Source: Bacteroidota bacterium (GTDB taxonomy: Bacteria; Bacteroidota; Bacteroidia; NS11-12g; UBA9320). Taken from it: a DNA stretch of 13,868 bases. Below are positions 1 through 7,461 of this stretch, one piece after another. The position numbers were made by a program, and so were the translations under genes. The notes beneath the pieces are model-generated. The model had not been told where the DNA came from. It searched no databases and worked only from the letters and a program-made list of their open reading frames with translations. Positions within the stretch are counted from its first letter, which is position 1; every line of letters begins with the position of its first letter. The stretch is from positions 1 to 13,868 of the forward strand of contig CANMPY010000016.1 of NCBI GenBank assembly GCA_947499775.1. The letters are read 5' to 3'.

Positions 1-993
1 TCGTTGGCTCTTAACTGGTTATATTATCAGAAATCAGAAGAATTAGAAAAATTTAGATTAGCGTTTCTTTCAAAAAAAGGAAAATTAAATGATTTATTTG
101 AAGCCTTCAAAAAAATAATACCTGAAGATAAAAAAGAATTAGGTGCATTAATTAATGAACTAAAAACAGAACTGGAAGAAAAATATTTAGCATTTAATAA
201 TAAGCTTAATATTAAAAAAGTAGAGGATTCAAATGGTTTAGATTTTACATTGCCAGGAGAATCAATAAAACTAGGAAGCAGACACCCGTTGAGTATAGTT
301 CAAAATCAAATTATTAATATATTTGAAAAAATGGGATTTACAATTTCAGAAGGTCCCGAAATAGAAGACGATTGGCATAATTTCAGTGCTTTAAATTTCC
401 CCGAAAACCATCCAGCAAGAGATATGCAAGATACATTTTTTGTTGAAAATGGGTTTGCATTGCGAACGCACACCTCCTCTGTTCAGGTAAGAATAATGGA
501 CAATCAAAAACCACCAATACGTACCATTTCACCAGGAAGGGTTTATAGAAATGAAGCTATATCAGCACGAGCAAATTGTTTTTTTCATCAACTTGAAGGT
601 CTGTATATAAACAAAGGGGTTTCGTTTGCCGATTTAAAATTAACGCTATTTAAATTTGTTGAAGAATTTTTCGGATTGGGAACCAAGGTAAGGTTTAGGC
701 CATCCTATTTTCCATTTACCGAACCGTCGGCCGAAATGGATATATATTTAGGAACCGATACTGAGGAAGATATAAGGCTGACCAAAGGTACAGGTTGGCT
801 TGAAATATTGGGATGCGGAATGGTAGATGAGAATGTTTTAAAAAATTGTTCAATAGATTCAGAAACCTATTCGGGTTATGCCTTTGGAATGGGAATTGAA
901 AGGATAGCCATGCTTAAATATGGCATAAAAGACTTAAGGCAGTTTTTCGAAAATGACATACGATTATTAAATCAGTTTCAGGGATTGATGTAA
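1..993 (+). CDS. pheS: Phenylalanyl-tRNA synthetase alpha subunit (5' partial)
   Basis: Catalytic subunit of the (alpha-beta)2 enzyme that attaches phenylalanine to tRNA-Phe in the cytoplasm. The frame is open from base 1, and the TTG at 4-6 is internal, so the true start lies upstream; by comparison with the family only some 10-20 residues are missing. The N-terminal coiled-coil tRNA-binding arm runs to about residue 70. Class II synthetase motifs follow: LRTHTSSVQVR, then RVYRNEAISARANCFFHQLEG (split here only for description: RVYRNEAISA and FFHQLEG), then FRPSYFPFTEPSAEMD, GWLEILGCGMV and the motif 3 segment FGMGIERIAMLKYG. The conserved ending DLRQFFENDIR is present, so the C-terminus is complete. 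The last 27 bases overlap the 3' end of convergent aroE. No pheT is in the window. The identity is secure. Confidence 0.97.
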   Translation, partial: SLALNWLYYQKSEELEKFRLAFLSKKGKLNDLFEAFKKIIPEDKKELGALINELKTELEEKYLAFNNKLNIKKVEDSNGLDFTLPGESIKLGSRHPLSIVQNQIINIFEKMGFTISEGPEIEDDWHNFSALNFPENHPARDMQDTFFVENGFALRTHTSSVQVRIMDNQKPPIRTISPGRVYRNEAISARANCFFHQLEGLYINKGVSFADLKLTLFKFVEEFFGLGTKVRFRPSYFPFTEPSAEMDIYLGTDTEEDIRLTKGTGWLEILGCGMVDENVLKNCSIDSETYSGYAFGMGIERIAMLKYGIKDLRQFFENDIRLLNQFQGLM

Positions 994-1728
994 ATCTGAG
1001 GCATCATTCCATATTTTCCAACTTTCTTCGGCTTGAATGGTTAGCATTTCATAACCATTTTTTATTTGACAACCCATAAATGATGAATTTTTTAAAAATA
1101 GAGATTCTTCAGGATTATATATCAAATCGTAAACAATGTGGTTAGGGCTAAGTAAATGAAAAGGAAACGGAGGGGCGGTATTAATGTTTGGGAACATACC
1201 TAATGGGGTAGCATTAATAATAAGTTGATGATCCTTAATTACGGATGAGGTGATTTCACTATAACTATAATCTTTTGAAGCTGAATTTCTAGAAACCAGA
1301 GAACATGAAATAGATAATTTTTGTAGAGCGTATTTAATCGCACAATAAGCACCGCCCGAACCCAAAACAAGTGCCTTTTTAATATTATAAGGCAGTAATG
1401 GTTTTAGGCTGTTTAGAAAGCCTATATAATCGGTATTATATCCAAACCAAACGCCGTCAACAATTTTAATTGTATTAACTGCCCCAATTGCCAAAGCCAC
1501 TTCCGAAATATGATCTAGATAAGGAAGTATGGATTGCTTATATGGAATTGTAACATTAAGTCCAATCAAAAAAGGATCTAATTTTAATGCTAATACCTCT
1601 TCAATTGAACGAAGTTCAAATAATGAATAGGAGTGATTTTCTAGATTTTCAAATTTAAATTTTTCTTCAAAAAAAGATTTTGAGAAGGAGTGTGTTAGGG
1701 GGTTACCAATTAAACCAAAGGCTTTCAT
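967..1728 (-). CDS. aroE: Shikimate dehydrogenase (NADP+)
   Basis: Reduces 3-dehydroshikimate to shikimate with NADPH, the fourth step of aromatic amino acid and chorismate synthesis, in the cytoplasm. At 253 residues it has normal family length. The substrate-binding N-terminal domain shows GLIGNPLTHSFSKSF (Ser14 and Ser16), NVTIPYK with the catalytic Lys64, GAVNT with Asn85, and NTDYIGF with Asp100. The Rossmann domain shows VLGSGGAYCA (residues 121-130), INATPLGMFP and YDLIYNPEES. The C-terminal NGYEMLTIQAEESW supplies the conserved Gln232. It starts with ATG only 10 bases after the stop of the upstream membrane-protein gene on the same strand, so co-transcription is likely. Its last eight codons and stop lie antisense to the end of pheS. 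Confidence 0.96.
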   Translation of the reverse strand: MKAFGLIGNPLTHSFSKSFFEEKFKFENLENHSYSLFELRSIEEVLALKLDPFLIGLNVTIPYKQSILPYLDHISEVALAIGAVNTIKIVDGVWFGYNTDYIGFLNSLKPLLPYNIKKALVLGSGGAYCAIKYALQKLSISCSLVSRNSASKDYSYSEITSSVIKDHQLIINATPLGMFPNINTAPPFPFHLLSPNHIVYDLIYNPEESLFLKNSSFMGCQIKNGYEMLTIQAEESWKIWNDASDLHQSLKLI

Positions 1729-1738
1729 TCGGTTTTTT

Positions 1739-2410
1739 TTAAGGTTTTTTTACAGGATTTTTAATCATATCTTCACGAATGTGATTATAAATACTTCCGA
1801 AATAAATTGTTAATCCTCCGGTATAATACGTTCCGCTAAACCGATTGGACATACCATTTCCAATGACTATGCGGCTTCCCAAACCAGCACTTAAACCAAT
1901 CCACCATGCTAATTTATACTGTGCAGAAAGGCCTGTTTCGACAGGAACGATAAGATGTGTCGTTTCTTGAATAAGCGCTTTGCTTTTATCAGCTTTTCGC
2001 AATTCAATATTAGCAGACCCAATGCCTATTCTTAGGGGTACATCTAAGGCCCATCTGTTTTTTTTAAGAAAAAGATAATCGCCCGTAAACCCAAAATACC
2101 AAAAACGGGAAATTTCATTTGCAAGAAATTGAGTAGGGGTATTTGGATTCATGGTTTTGGGATTGTTAATGGGATTAGAAAGGGTGTAAACCCCGACCGT
2201 AAAACTCACTTTATCTCCATAATCCACTCCAGCCGATAAGCCACTTACACTTGTTTTTTCATTTCCTATAAACGTATTTCGTGCCGAAGCGCCACCAATA
2301 AGCGTAGGTTTTTTATGGTTTAAATAATAGCGAACAGAGTCTCTTATATCAGCCTGACTTTTTAGAAACGAAAACAGAAATAAGAGCACAAATGGGGTTT
2401 TGAAATACAT
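1739..2410 (-). CDS. Secreted outer-membrane beta-barrel-type protein, function unknown
   Basis: I do not recognise the family. The 223-residue product begins with a signal peptide (hydrophobic FVLLFLFSFL, probable cleavage after SQA near residue 20). After it come alternating amphipathic strands rich in Gly, aromatic and polar residues, for example VSFTVGVYTLSN, FWYFGFTGDYLFL, LDVPLRIGIGSANIEL, WWIGLSAGLGSRIVIG and YYTGGLTIYFGSIY. These look like an eight- to ten-stranded outer-membrane barrel. The last ten or so residues are basic and not a type IX sorting domain. The gene precedes aroE by 10 bases and probably drives its transcription. The barrel call is inferred from strand pattern only; a periplasmic protein is the alternative. 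Confidence 0.6.
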   Translation of the reverse strand: MYFKTPFVLLFLFSFLKSQADIRDSVRYYLNHKKPTLIGGASARNTFIGNEKTSVSGLSAGVDYGDKVSFTVGVYTLSNPINNPKTMNPNTPTQFLANEISRFWYFGFTGDYLFLKKNRWALDVPLRIGIGSANIELRKADKSKALIQETTHLIVPVETGLSAQYKLAWWIGLSAGLGSRIVIGNGMSNRFSGTYYTGGLTIYFGSIYNHIREDMIKNPVKKP

Positions 2411-2423
2411 TGATAGATTCCAA

Positions 2424-2431
2424 CAAAATTA
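2424..2431 (-). promoter_or_regulatory. Candidate -7 promoter box for the membrane-protein/aroE unit
   Basis: On the minus strand this reads TAATTTTG, an exact fit to the Bacteroidota -7 consensus TAnnTTTG, ending 13 bases before the ATG at 2410. I found no TTG -33 box at 17-23 bases, and the leader would be very short, so support is weak. It overlaps a 12-bp tandem duplication. Confidence 0.25.
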
Positions 2432-2448
2432 GGATTAAAATTAGGATT
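2425..2448. repeat. Perfect tandem duplication of a 12-bp unit
   Basis: Two adjacent identical copies of AAAATTAGGATT lie in the divergent gap between the membrane-protein gene and the E1 gene. The first copy overlaps the candidate minus-strand -7 box. The second would recreate the same box with one mismatch (TAATTTTA), 12 bp further upstream. It could be slippage in A+T-rich DNA or a duplicated regulator site. Confidence 0.85.
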
Positions 2449-2589
2449 GCACTAAGAACAATAATGATTTCATTATTCAAAATGTAGATGATGGCAATAA
2501 AGGAAAAGAACATACTATTTTATGACAAATTAAAATCACATAAGGGCGTGATTAAATTCTATTGAAGTAAATTGCGGGTTTTTAAGACG

Positions 2590-4677
2590 ATGAATAATTC
2601 AGAAGCCGAAAGTTTGAATAGCCCAGATTCACTTTCGGGCAAAGCAAAATACCTTAAAGCATTTACTTTAATGTGCCGGGCAAGGGCTATGGCCGTTATT
2701 TATGAAGATAACAGAGCCATTACAAAATATGTTCATTCAACAAGCAAAGGGCACGAGGCTATTCAAATTGCATCTGGATTTCTGTTAAAAGCAATCGATT
2801 ACGTTTATCCTTATTACAGGGACGAAAGTATGTTATTGGCTATGGGAATAGAGCCATACGAATTAATGTTACAGTTGTTGGCCAAAAAAGACGATCCTTT
2901 TTCGGGAGGGCGCACATATTATAGCCACCCTTCATTAAATAGTCCCAATTTTCCAACTATGCCGCATCAAAGCAGTGCAACTGGAATGCAAGCTATTCCG
3001 GCCACAGGAGCAGCTCACGGCTTAAGTTATTTGGCATCTATTAACCAATTGCCACAGGTAGAAAAGCCTATAGTTCTATGTTCGTTGGGTGACGGGTGCA
3101 TGACCGAAGGGGAGATTTCGGAGGCCTTACAAATGGCGGTATTAAACCAATTACCAATATTATATCTAGTTCAGGATAACGATTGGGGTATATCGGCAAG
3201 CGGTGCTGAGATGCGAGCTATGGATGCATACGAATACGCTGCAGGTTTTAAAGGTTTAAAACGGGAAAGAATCAATGGCTCTGATTTTGCAGAGTGTTAT
3301 AAGGAAATGGAAAAGGCCATTAATTGGGTCAGAACTTCCAGAAAACCAATGCTCGTACATGTAAAAGTTCCACTTCTTGGTCATCACACTAGTGGAGTAA
3401 GAAGCGAATGGTATAGAGATGATTTGGAAGAGCAATCTAAACGTGACCCATTTCCAGTTTTAAAATCCTTGTTATTAGATTTAGGGGAAGATTTAATAAG
3501 CTTGGACGTTATCGAAAATGAAGCCAAGGAATTTATTAATTTGGAGTTCCAAAAGGCGGTAAATAGTCCAGATCCATATCCTACATCGGCATTATTACAT
3601 GAATTTGCACCAACGACCGTAACAGAAGAATGTGGAATTAGAGAGCCAGAAAACGGGGAAACTATACTTATGGTTGACAGTGCTTTGCATGCCATGGACG
3701 AAATAATGACGCAAAATCCAAAGGCGCTTTTATATGGCCAAGATGTTGGAATCCGACTTGGGGGTGTATTTAGAGAAGCCGCCACTTTGGCGAAAAAATT
3801 TGGAAGTCATAGGGTTTTTAATACTCCCATTCAAGAGGCATATATTGTTGGAAGCACACAAGGTATGAGCGCTGTGGGATGCAAACCGATAGTAGAAATA
3901 CAATTCGCAGATTATATTTGGCCAGCAATCAATCAGTTGGTTACCGAATTGTCCAAATCATGTTACCTAACAATGGGGAAATTCCCAATTCAAAGCTTGA
4001 TTCGTATACCAACAGGGGCATATGGGGGCGGAGGGCCGTATCATAGCGGGACAGTAGAAAGCAGTATTCTTCAGATTAAGGGTATTAAAGTTGTATATCC
4101 GAGCAATGCTGCAGATATGAAAGGATTAATGAAAGCTGCATTTTTAGACCCCAACCCTACAATTATGTTTGAACATAAGGGGTTATATTGGAGCAAAGTT
4201 CCCGGAACGGATGCCGCTAAAACGATAGAGCCCGATAGTGATTATATCATTCCATTAGGCAAAGCAAGAATTGCGAAAGAGGCCAATGAGCTTCAAGTTA
4301 ATAAGGGCAACAGTTGTGTTGTGATTACCTATGGAATGGGAGTATATTGGGCTTCGGCAGCAGCACAAAATTTTGATGATCAAATAGAAATTTTAGATTT
4401 AAGAACATTAAACCCATGTGACGACGACGCCATCTATGCGAGTGTAAAACGACACGGAAAGGTATTGGTACTTACCGAAGAAACCCTAAGAAATTCATTT
4501 GCCGAGGCTTTGGCTGGAAGAATAGGGAAGGAGTGTTTTCAACATCTTGACGCACCGGTTCAAATTATGGGTTCAGCCAATACCCCTGCTATCCCTTTAA
4601 ATATGGGACTGGAAAAAGAGATACTTCCAAATTCAGATAAAGTTACAGCTATTTTATCGGAGCTGTTGATGTATTAA
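2590..4677 (+). CDS. Branched-chain 2-oxoacid dehydrogenase E1, fused alpha and beta chains
   Basis: Thiamine-diphosphate-dependent decarboxylase (E1) of a 2-oxoacid dehydrogenase complex, most like 2-oxoisovalerate dehydrogenase, which feeds branched-chain acyl groups to the lipoyl E2. I chose the ATG at 2590 (695 residues) over the in-frame TTG at 2572. The alpha half (about 1-340) has YRDESMLLAMG, HQSSATGMQ, and the ThDP/Mg site GDGCMTEGEISEAL ending in QDNDWGIS, then GHHTSG and the loop EWYRDDLEEQSKRDPF. The beta half (about 358-695) has YGQDVG, VFNTPIQEAYIVG with the ThDP-activating Glu416, FADYIWPAINQLV, GGGGPYHSGTVES and the transketolase C-terminal domain. Separate alpha and beta chains are usual elsewhere; the fusion is common in Bacteroidota. 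E2 and E3 are not nearby. Exact substrate (branched-chain acids or pyruvate) is not settled by sequence. Confidence 0.93.
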   Translation: MNNSEAESLNSPDSLSGKAKYLKAFTLMCRARAMAVIYEDNRAITKYVHSTSKGHEAIQIASGFLLKAIDYVYPYYRDESMLLAMGIEPYELMLQLLAKKDDPFSGGRTYYSHPSLNSPNFPTMPHQSSATGMQAIPATGAAHGLSYLASINQLPQVEKPIVLCSLGDGCMTEGEISEALQMAVLNQLPILYLVQDNDWGISASGAEMRAMDAYEYAAGFKGLKRERINGSDFAECYKEMEKAINWVRTSRKPMLVHVKVPLLGHHTSGVRSEWYRDDLEEQSKRDPFPVLKSLLLDLGEDLISLDVIENEAKEFINLEFQKAVNSPDPYPTSALLHEFAPTTVTEECGIREPENGETILMVDSALHAMDEIMTQNPKALLYGQDVGIRLGGVFREAATLAKKFGSHRVFNTPIQEAYIVGSTQGMSAVGCKPIVEIQFADYIWPAINQLVTELSKSCYLTMGKFPIQSLIRIPTGAYGGGGPYHSGTVESSILQIKGIKVVYPSNAADMKGLMKAAFLDPNPTIMFEHKGLYWSKVPGTDAAKTIEPDSDYIIPLGKARIAKEANELQVNKGNSCVVITYGMGVYWASAAAQNFDDQIEILDLRTLNPCDDDAIYASVKRHGKVLVLTEETLRNSFAEALAGRIGKECFQHLDAPVQIMGSANTPAIPLNMGLEKEILPNSDKVTAILSELLMY

Positions 4678-4738
4678 TGTAATAATGAGTAAAGGTTAAT
4701 TTTAACGCAGCTTAATAGCAATAAAACCCCATTCAACC

Positions 4739-5140
4739 ATGAAGTTTTTTTATAGACTAATTATTTTTTCAGGGCTATTTTTAACTCTTTCCTTCGGTGT
4801 TCAAATTCCTGATGGAAGAGTGAGGCAATTTAATTCAGGCGCAGCCTATAGCAAAGAAGAAATTTGCGCAATAAAAAAATTAACCGTTCTCTATATTGGA
4901 AACGATAATCAGTTTGATGGCGACGAGTACCGCGTTATAAGGTATCATTTAATTATGGCGCCCAAAAATGGTCAAGCAGAATATTTTGAAGTAGAAGCAG
5001 ATTCTATGTCAGAAATGGTAAAAGCAAAAATAAAATCAAATCTAATTTCTGGAGATAAACTCCTATTCGACGATATAGATTACATTACCAATCAAGGGGT
5101 TAAAAAACAATGTAGCCCCTTAGTAATTTACATTAAATAA
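4739..5140 (+). CDS. Small secreted protein with one GldM C-terminal-like domain
   Basis: The 133-residue product has an N-terminal signal peptide (FYRLIIFSGLFLTLSFG, no lipobox) followed by a single beta-rich domain. Residues 41-132 align by eye with the last domain of the larger protein encoded at 10756-11763: EICAIKKLTV matches EVINLRELTV, YRVIRYHLIMAPKNG matches FQVTSFSVLVLPLRG, and LISGDKLLFDD matches LKPGDILLFNQ. Each ends in a Cys-containing strand (KQCSPLVIYI, YGICNSVRITI). This is the pattern I know from the C-terminal periplasmic domains of GldM, the inner-membrane motor protein of gliding and type IX secretion. It lacks GldM's transmembrane and helical parts, so it is not gldM. The function is unknown; a periplasmic binding role is inferred. 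The stop codon abuts that of the convergent M16 gene with no bases between. Confidence 0.7.
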   Translation: MKFFYRLIIFSGLFLTLSFGVQIPDGRVRQFNSGAAYSKEEICAIKKLTVLYIGNDNQFDGDEYRVIRYHLIMAPKNGQAEYFEVEADSMSEMVKAKIKSNLISGDKLLFDDIDYITNQGVKKQCSPLVIYIK

Positions 5141-6376
5141 TTAATCTTTTTCGGGCTTATAAATTAAAAGGCTCATGCTTTCGGGATCAAAAATTTTTGC
5201 CGCCAACTCATGTATTTGAGAGGCATTAATTTCATCGATTTCGGCCAACACTTTTTCCAACGGTTCAATTTCACCAAAATCTAAATAACTCCTACCCATC
5301 ATTAACATTAGCCCTTGATTGCCTTCTTCCGACATGATTAACTGTCCCTTAAATTGGGTTTTATAGAGCTTCAATTGTTTTTCTAAAAACGGCTTCGAGG
5401 CAAATTTTAACAGCTCTCTTTTAACAAGAGTTAATGATTTTTTTAGGTTTTGAATATCGGCCGTCCATTGTATATAAAAGACTCCGGCATCGGAATAGTA
5501 ATTATAGGAAGCGTCAACACCGTAAGTCAATCCATTTTTTTCGCGTAGCGAAATGTTTAAAATCGAATTTAATGCTGGACCACCCAAAATATTAGCCAAT
5601 AGTAAGCCGGTTTTGCGCTCCTTATCGTACATGTGTACCGTTTTATTTCCATAAATGACATGGCATTGGTGGTGCTGAGTTGTTTTTTCGATTCTAAATG
5701 GTATATAGGATGTTGGCGCAACCCTTGATAGGTCTATTTGGTTAAGCGTATTAGTGTTGAAAGCGTTTATGCACCAGTTTTGTATTTTATAAAGATTTAA
5801 AGGTCCTGTATAGGAAATTACCATGTGACCTTTGTTTTGAAGCTTTTTTACAAAACGAACAACATCGGCCCGAGAATAATTTAAAATAGTGCTCTTATGG
5901 CCTAAAATATTGGTTCCAAGGGCGTGATTTTTAAAGACAAGTTCATAAAATTCATCCACAATCATTTCTTCGGGACTGTCGGCGTACATATCAATTTCGT
6001 CGGCAATCACTTTTTTTTCTTTTTCAAGCTCTGCTTCTGGAAAAATGGAATGCAGGGATATGTCGGCCAATAGGTCAATAGCCAAACGGGTATGATCACT
6101 AATTAAAGAGGCATATAGGCATGTTTTTTCTTTAGTGGTATAGGCATTCATTTCGCCGCCAACCATTTCAATGCTATTGAGTATTTGGCGCCAATTTCGT
6201 TTTTCGGTGCCTTTAAAGAGCATATGCTCTAAGAGGTGCGCAAGACCCACTTCTCCTTCATTTTCGTCGCGACTACCGGTGTTAAAGGTTACACCAAAAT
6301 GAGATAAACGGGTAGAAAGAACCTGCTTATAGATTAATTTAATTCCGTTATTTAGGTCTTTAATTATGAAGCTCAA
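5141..6376 (-). CDS. M16 family zinc metallopeptidase (processing-peptidase-like)
   Basis: Inverzincin protease of the M16 family, acting on peptides or unfolded proteins. The catalytic motif is intact: His47-Leu-Leu-Glu50-His51 within GLAHLLEHMLFKGT, with the third zinc ligand probably Glu127 in VIADEIDMY. The C-terminal inactive half shows the usual features, including LREKNGLTYGVDASY near residue 280-295. At 411 residues it is a complete single M16B chain. There is no ATG between the in-frame stop at 6419-6421 and the HLLEH motif, so translation must start at a non-ATG codon. TTG at 6374-6376, preceded by purine-rich GAAAGAA, gives a first beta-strand of normal length. No signal peptide follows from that start, suggesting a cytoplasmic enzyme. 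It is the last gene of the minus-strand run, 72 bases after the NMO-family gene. Confidence 0.9.
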   Translation of the reverse strand: MSFIIKDLNNGIKLIYKQVLSTRLSHFGVTFNTGSRDENEGEVGLAHLLEHMLFKGTEKRNWRQILNSIEMVGGEMNAYTTKEKTCLYASLISDHTRLAIDLLADISLHSIFPEAELEKEKKVIADEIDMYADSPEEMIVDEFYELVFKNHALGTNILGHKSTILNYSRADVVRFVKKLQNKGHMVISYTGPLNLYKIQNWCINAFNTNTLNQIDLSRVAPTSYIPFRIEKTTQHHQCHVIYGNKTVHMYDKERKTGLLLANILGGPALNSILNISLREKNGLTYGVDASYNYYSDAGVFYIQWTADIQNLKKSLTLVKRELLKFASKPFLEKQLKLYKTQFKGQLIMSEEGNQGLMLMMGRSYLDFGEIEPLEKVLAEIDEINASQIHELAAKIFDPESMSLLIYKPEKD

Positions 6377-6448
6377 ATTGTTCTTTCGTATAGTAATGAA
6401 GGTAACTCTTAATTCATTTTATTAAAAAAGGTATAGGCCAATTCCCAA

Positions 6449-7396
6449 TCATAATCTTTGCTGATTAAGTTCATTTAACGCTGAATTATAGTCGTTAACA
6501 ATTTCGTTTATGATTTCTTTGGCTGGTTTAATCGATTTTAGGTAACCACTAATTTGTCCTATTTCTAATTCTCCTTCATTAACGTCGCCTTCAAACATAC
6601 CTCTTTTAGCCCTCCCTCGCCCTAATAAGGCCTTCAATTCTTCTTTTGTGGCGCAGAGGTCTTCGGCTTGTTTTACTTGATTAAAGAAGCCGTTTTTTAA
6701 AAGCCGAACGGGGGTTAGTTGTTTTAAGGATAGTTCAGTGCTGCCATCGGTAGATAAAAGGATGATATCCTTAAAATTTTGATGTGCTGACGATTCTTCG
6801 CTAAGTACAAATCGACTCCCGATTTGCACGCCTTCGGCGCCAAGTGAAAGGGCCGCTAACATTGTTCGGCCGCTTCCAATTCCTCCTGCGGCAATTACAG
6901 GAATTTGAACAGCATTTAAGAGCTGTGGAATTAAACAAAGCGTGGTGGTTTCTTCCCTGCCGTTATGCCCACCTGCCTCAAATCCTTCGCCTACAATGGC
7001 GTCAACACCGCTAGCTTCTGCTTTTTTTGCAAATTTTTCATTCGAAACTACATGAACCACGGTTATCCCGTTTTCCTTTAATAGTGGGGTATAAATAGTA
7101 GGATTTCCAGCAGAGGTAAAAACAATTTTCACTCCCTCTTCGATAATCGTATTAATATGGAGATGTATATCAGGGTATAATAATGGGAGGTTAACAGCAA
7201 ACGGAAGGCTAGTGGCTAACTTGCATTTTTTAATATGTTCCTTTAATATGTCAGGATACATACTTCCGGCGCCAATAATACCCAAACCTCCTGCATTACT
7301 AACCTCCGATGCCAATTGCCAGCCGCTACACCAAATCATCCCGGCTTGAATTATAGGATAGCGAATGTTGAAAAGCTTGGTTATGCGGTTTTGCAT
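6449..7396 (-). CDS. FMN-dependent NMO / FabK-family flavoprotein
   Basis: A TIM-barrel flavoprotein of the nitronate monooxygenase (2-nitropropane dioxygenase) and enoyl-ACP reductase II family, 315 residues, complete, cytoplasmic. It opens with the family start FNIRYPIIQAGM. The active-site stretch is EGFEAGGHNG with His144, which is the position of the catalytic histidine in FabK. FMN phosphate contacts are expected from AAGGIGSGRTM (169-179) and LGAEGVQIGSRF (185-196). The family includes nitronate detoxifying enzymes, FabK, and trans-enoyl reductases; sequence alone does not separate them here. The gene starts with ATG 65 bases after gcvT and precedes the M16 gene, all on the minus strand, without any other fatty-acid gene to support a FabK role. 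Confidence 0.85.
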   Translation of the reverse strand: MQNRITKLFNIRYPIIQAGMIWCSGWQLASEVSNAGGLGIIGAGSMYPDILKEHIKKCKLATSLPFAVNLPLLYPDIHLHINTIIEEGVKIVFTSAGNPTIYTPLLKENGITVVHVVSNEKFAKKAEASGVDAIVGEGFEAGGHNGREETTTLCLIPQLLNAVQIPVIAAGGIGSGRTMLAALSLGAEGVQIGSRFVLSEESSAHQNFKDIILLSTDGSTELSLKQLTPVRLLKNGFFNQVKQAEDLCATKEELKALLGRGRAKRGMFEGDVNEGELEIGQISGYLKSIKPAKEIINEIVNDYNSALNELNQQRL

Positions 7397-7461
7397 GTTT
7401 ATGAAACGTATTTTACCCTTGGTTCAGGTATTATTAGCGTTATCTGGGTTTTTGTTTGAGA

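Noticed and set aside
3384..3785. Minus-strand open frame of 133 codons
   Set aside because: It lies wholly inside the E1 gene, whose alpha-beta junction is well supported. The antisense product has no domain features.
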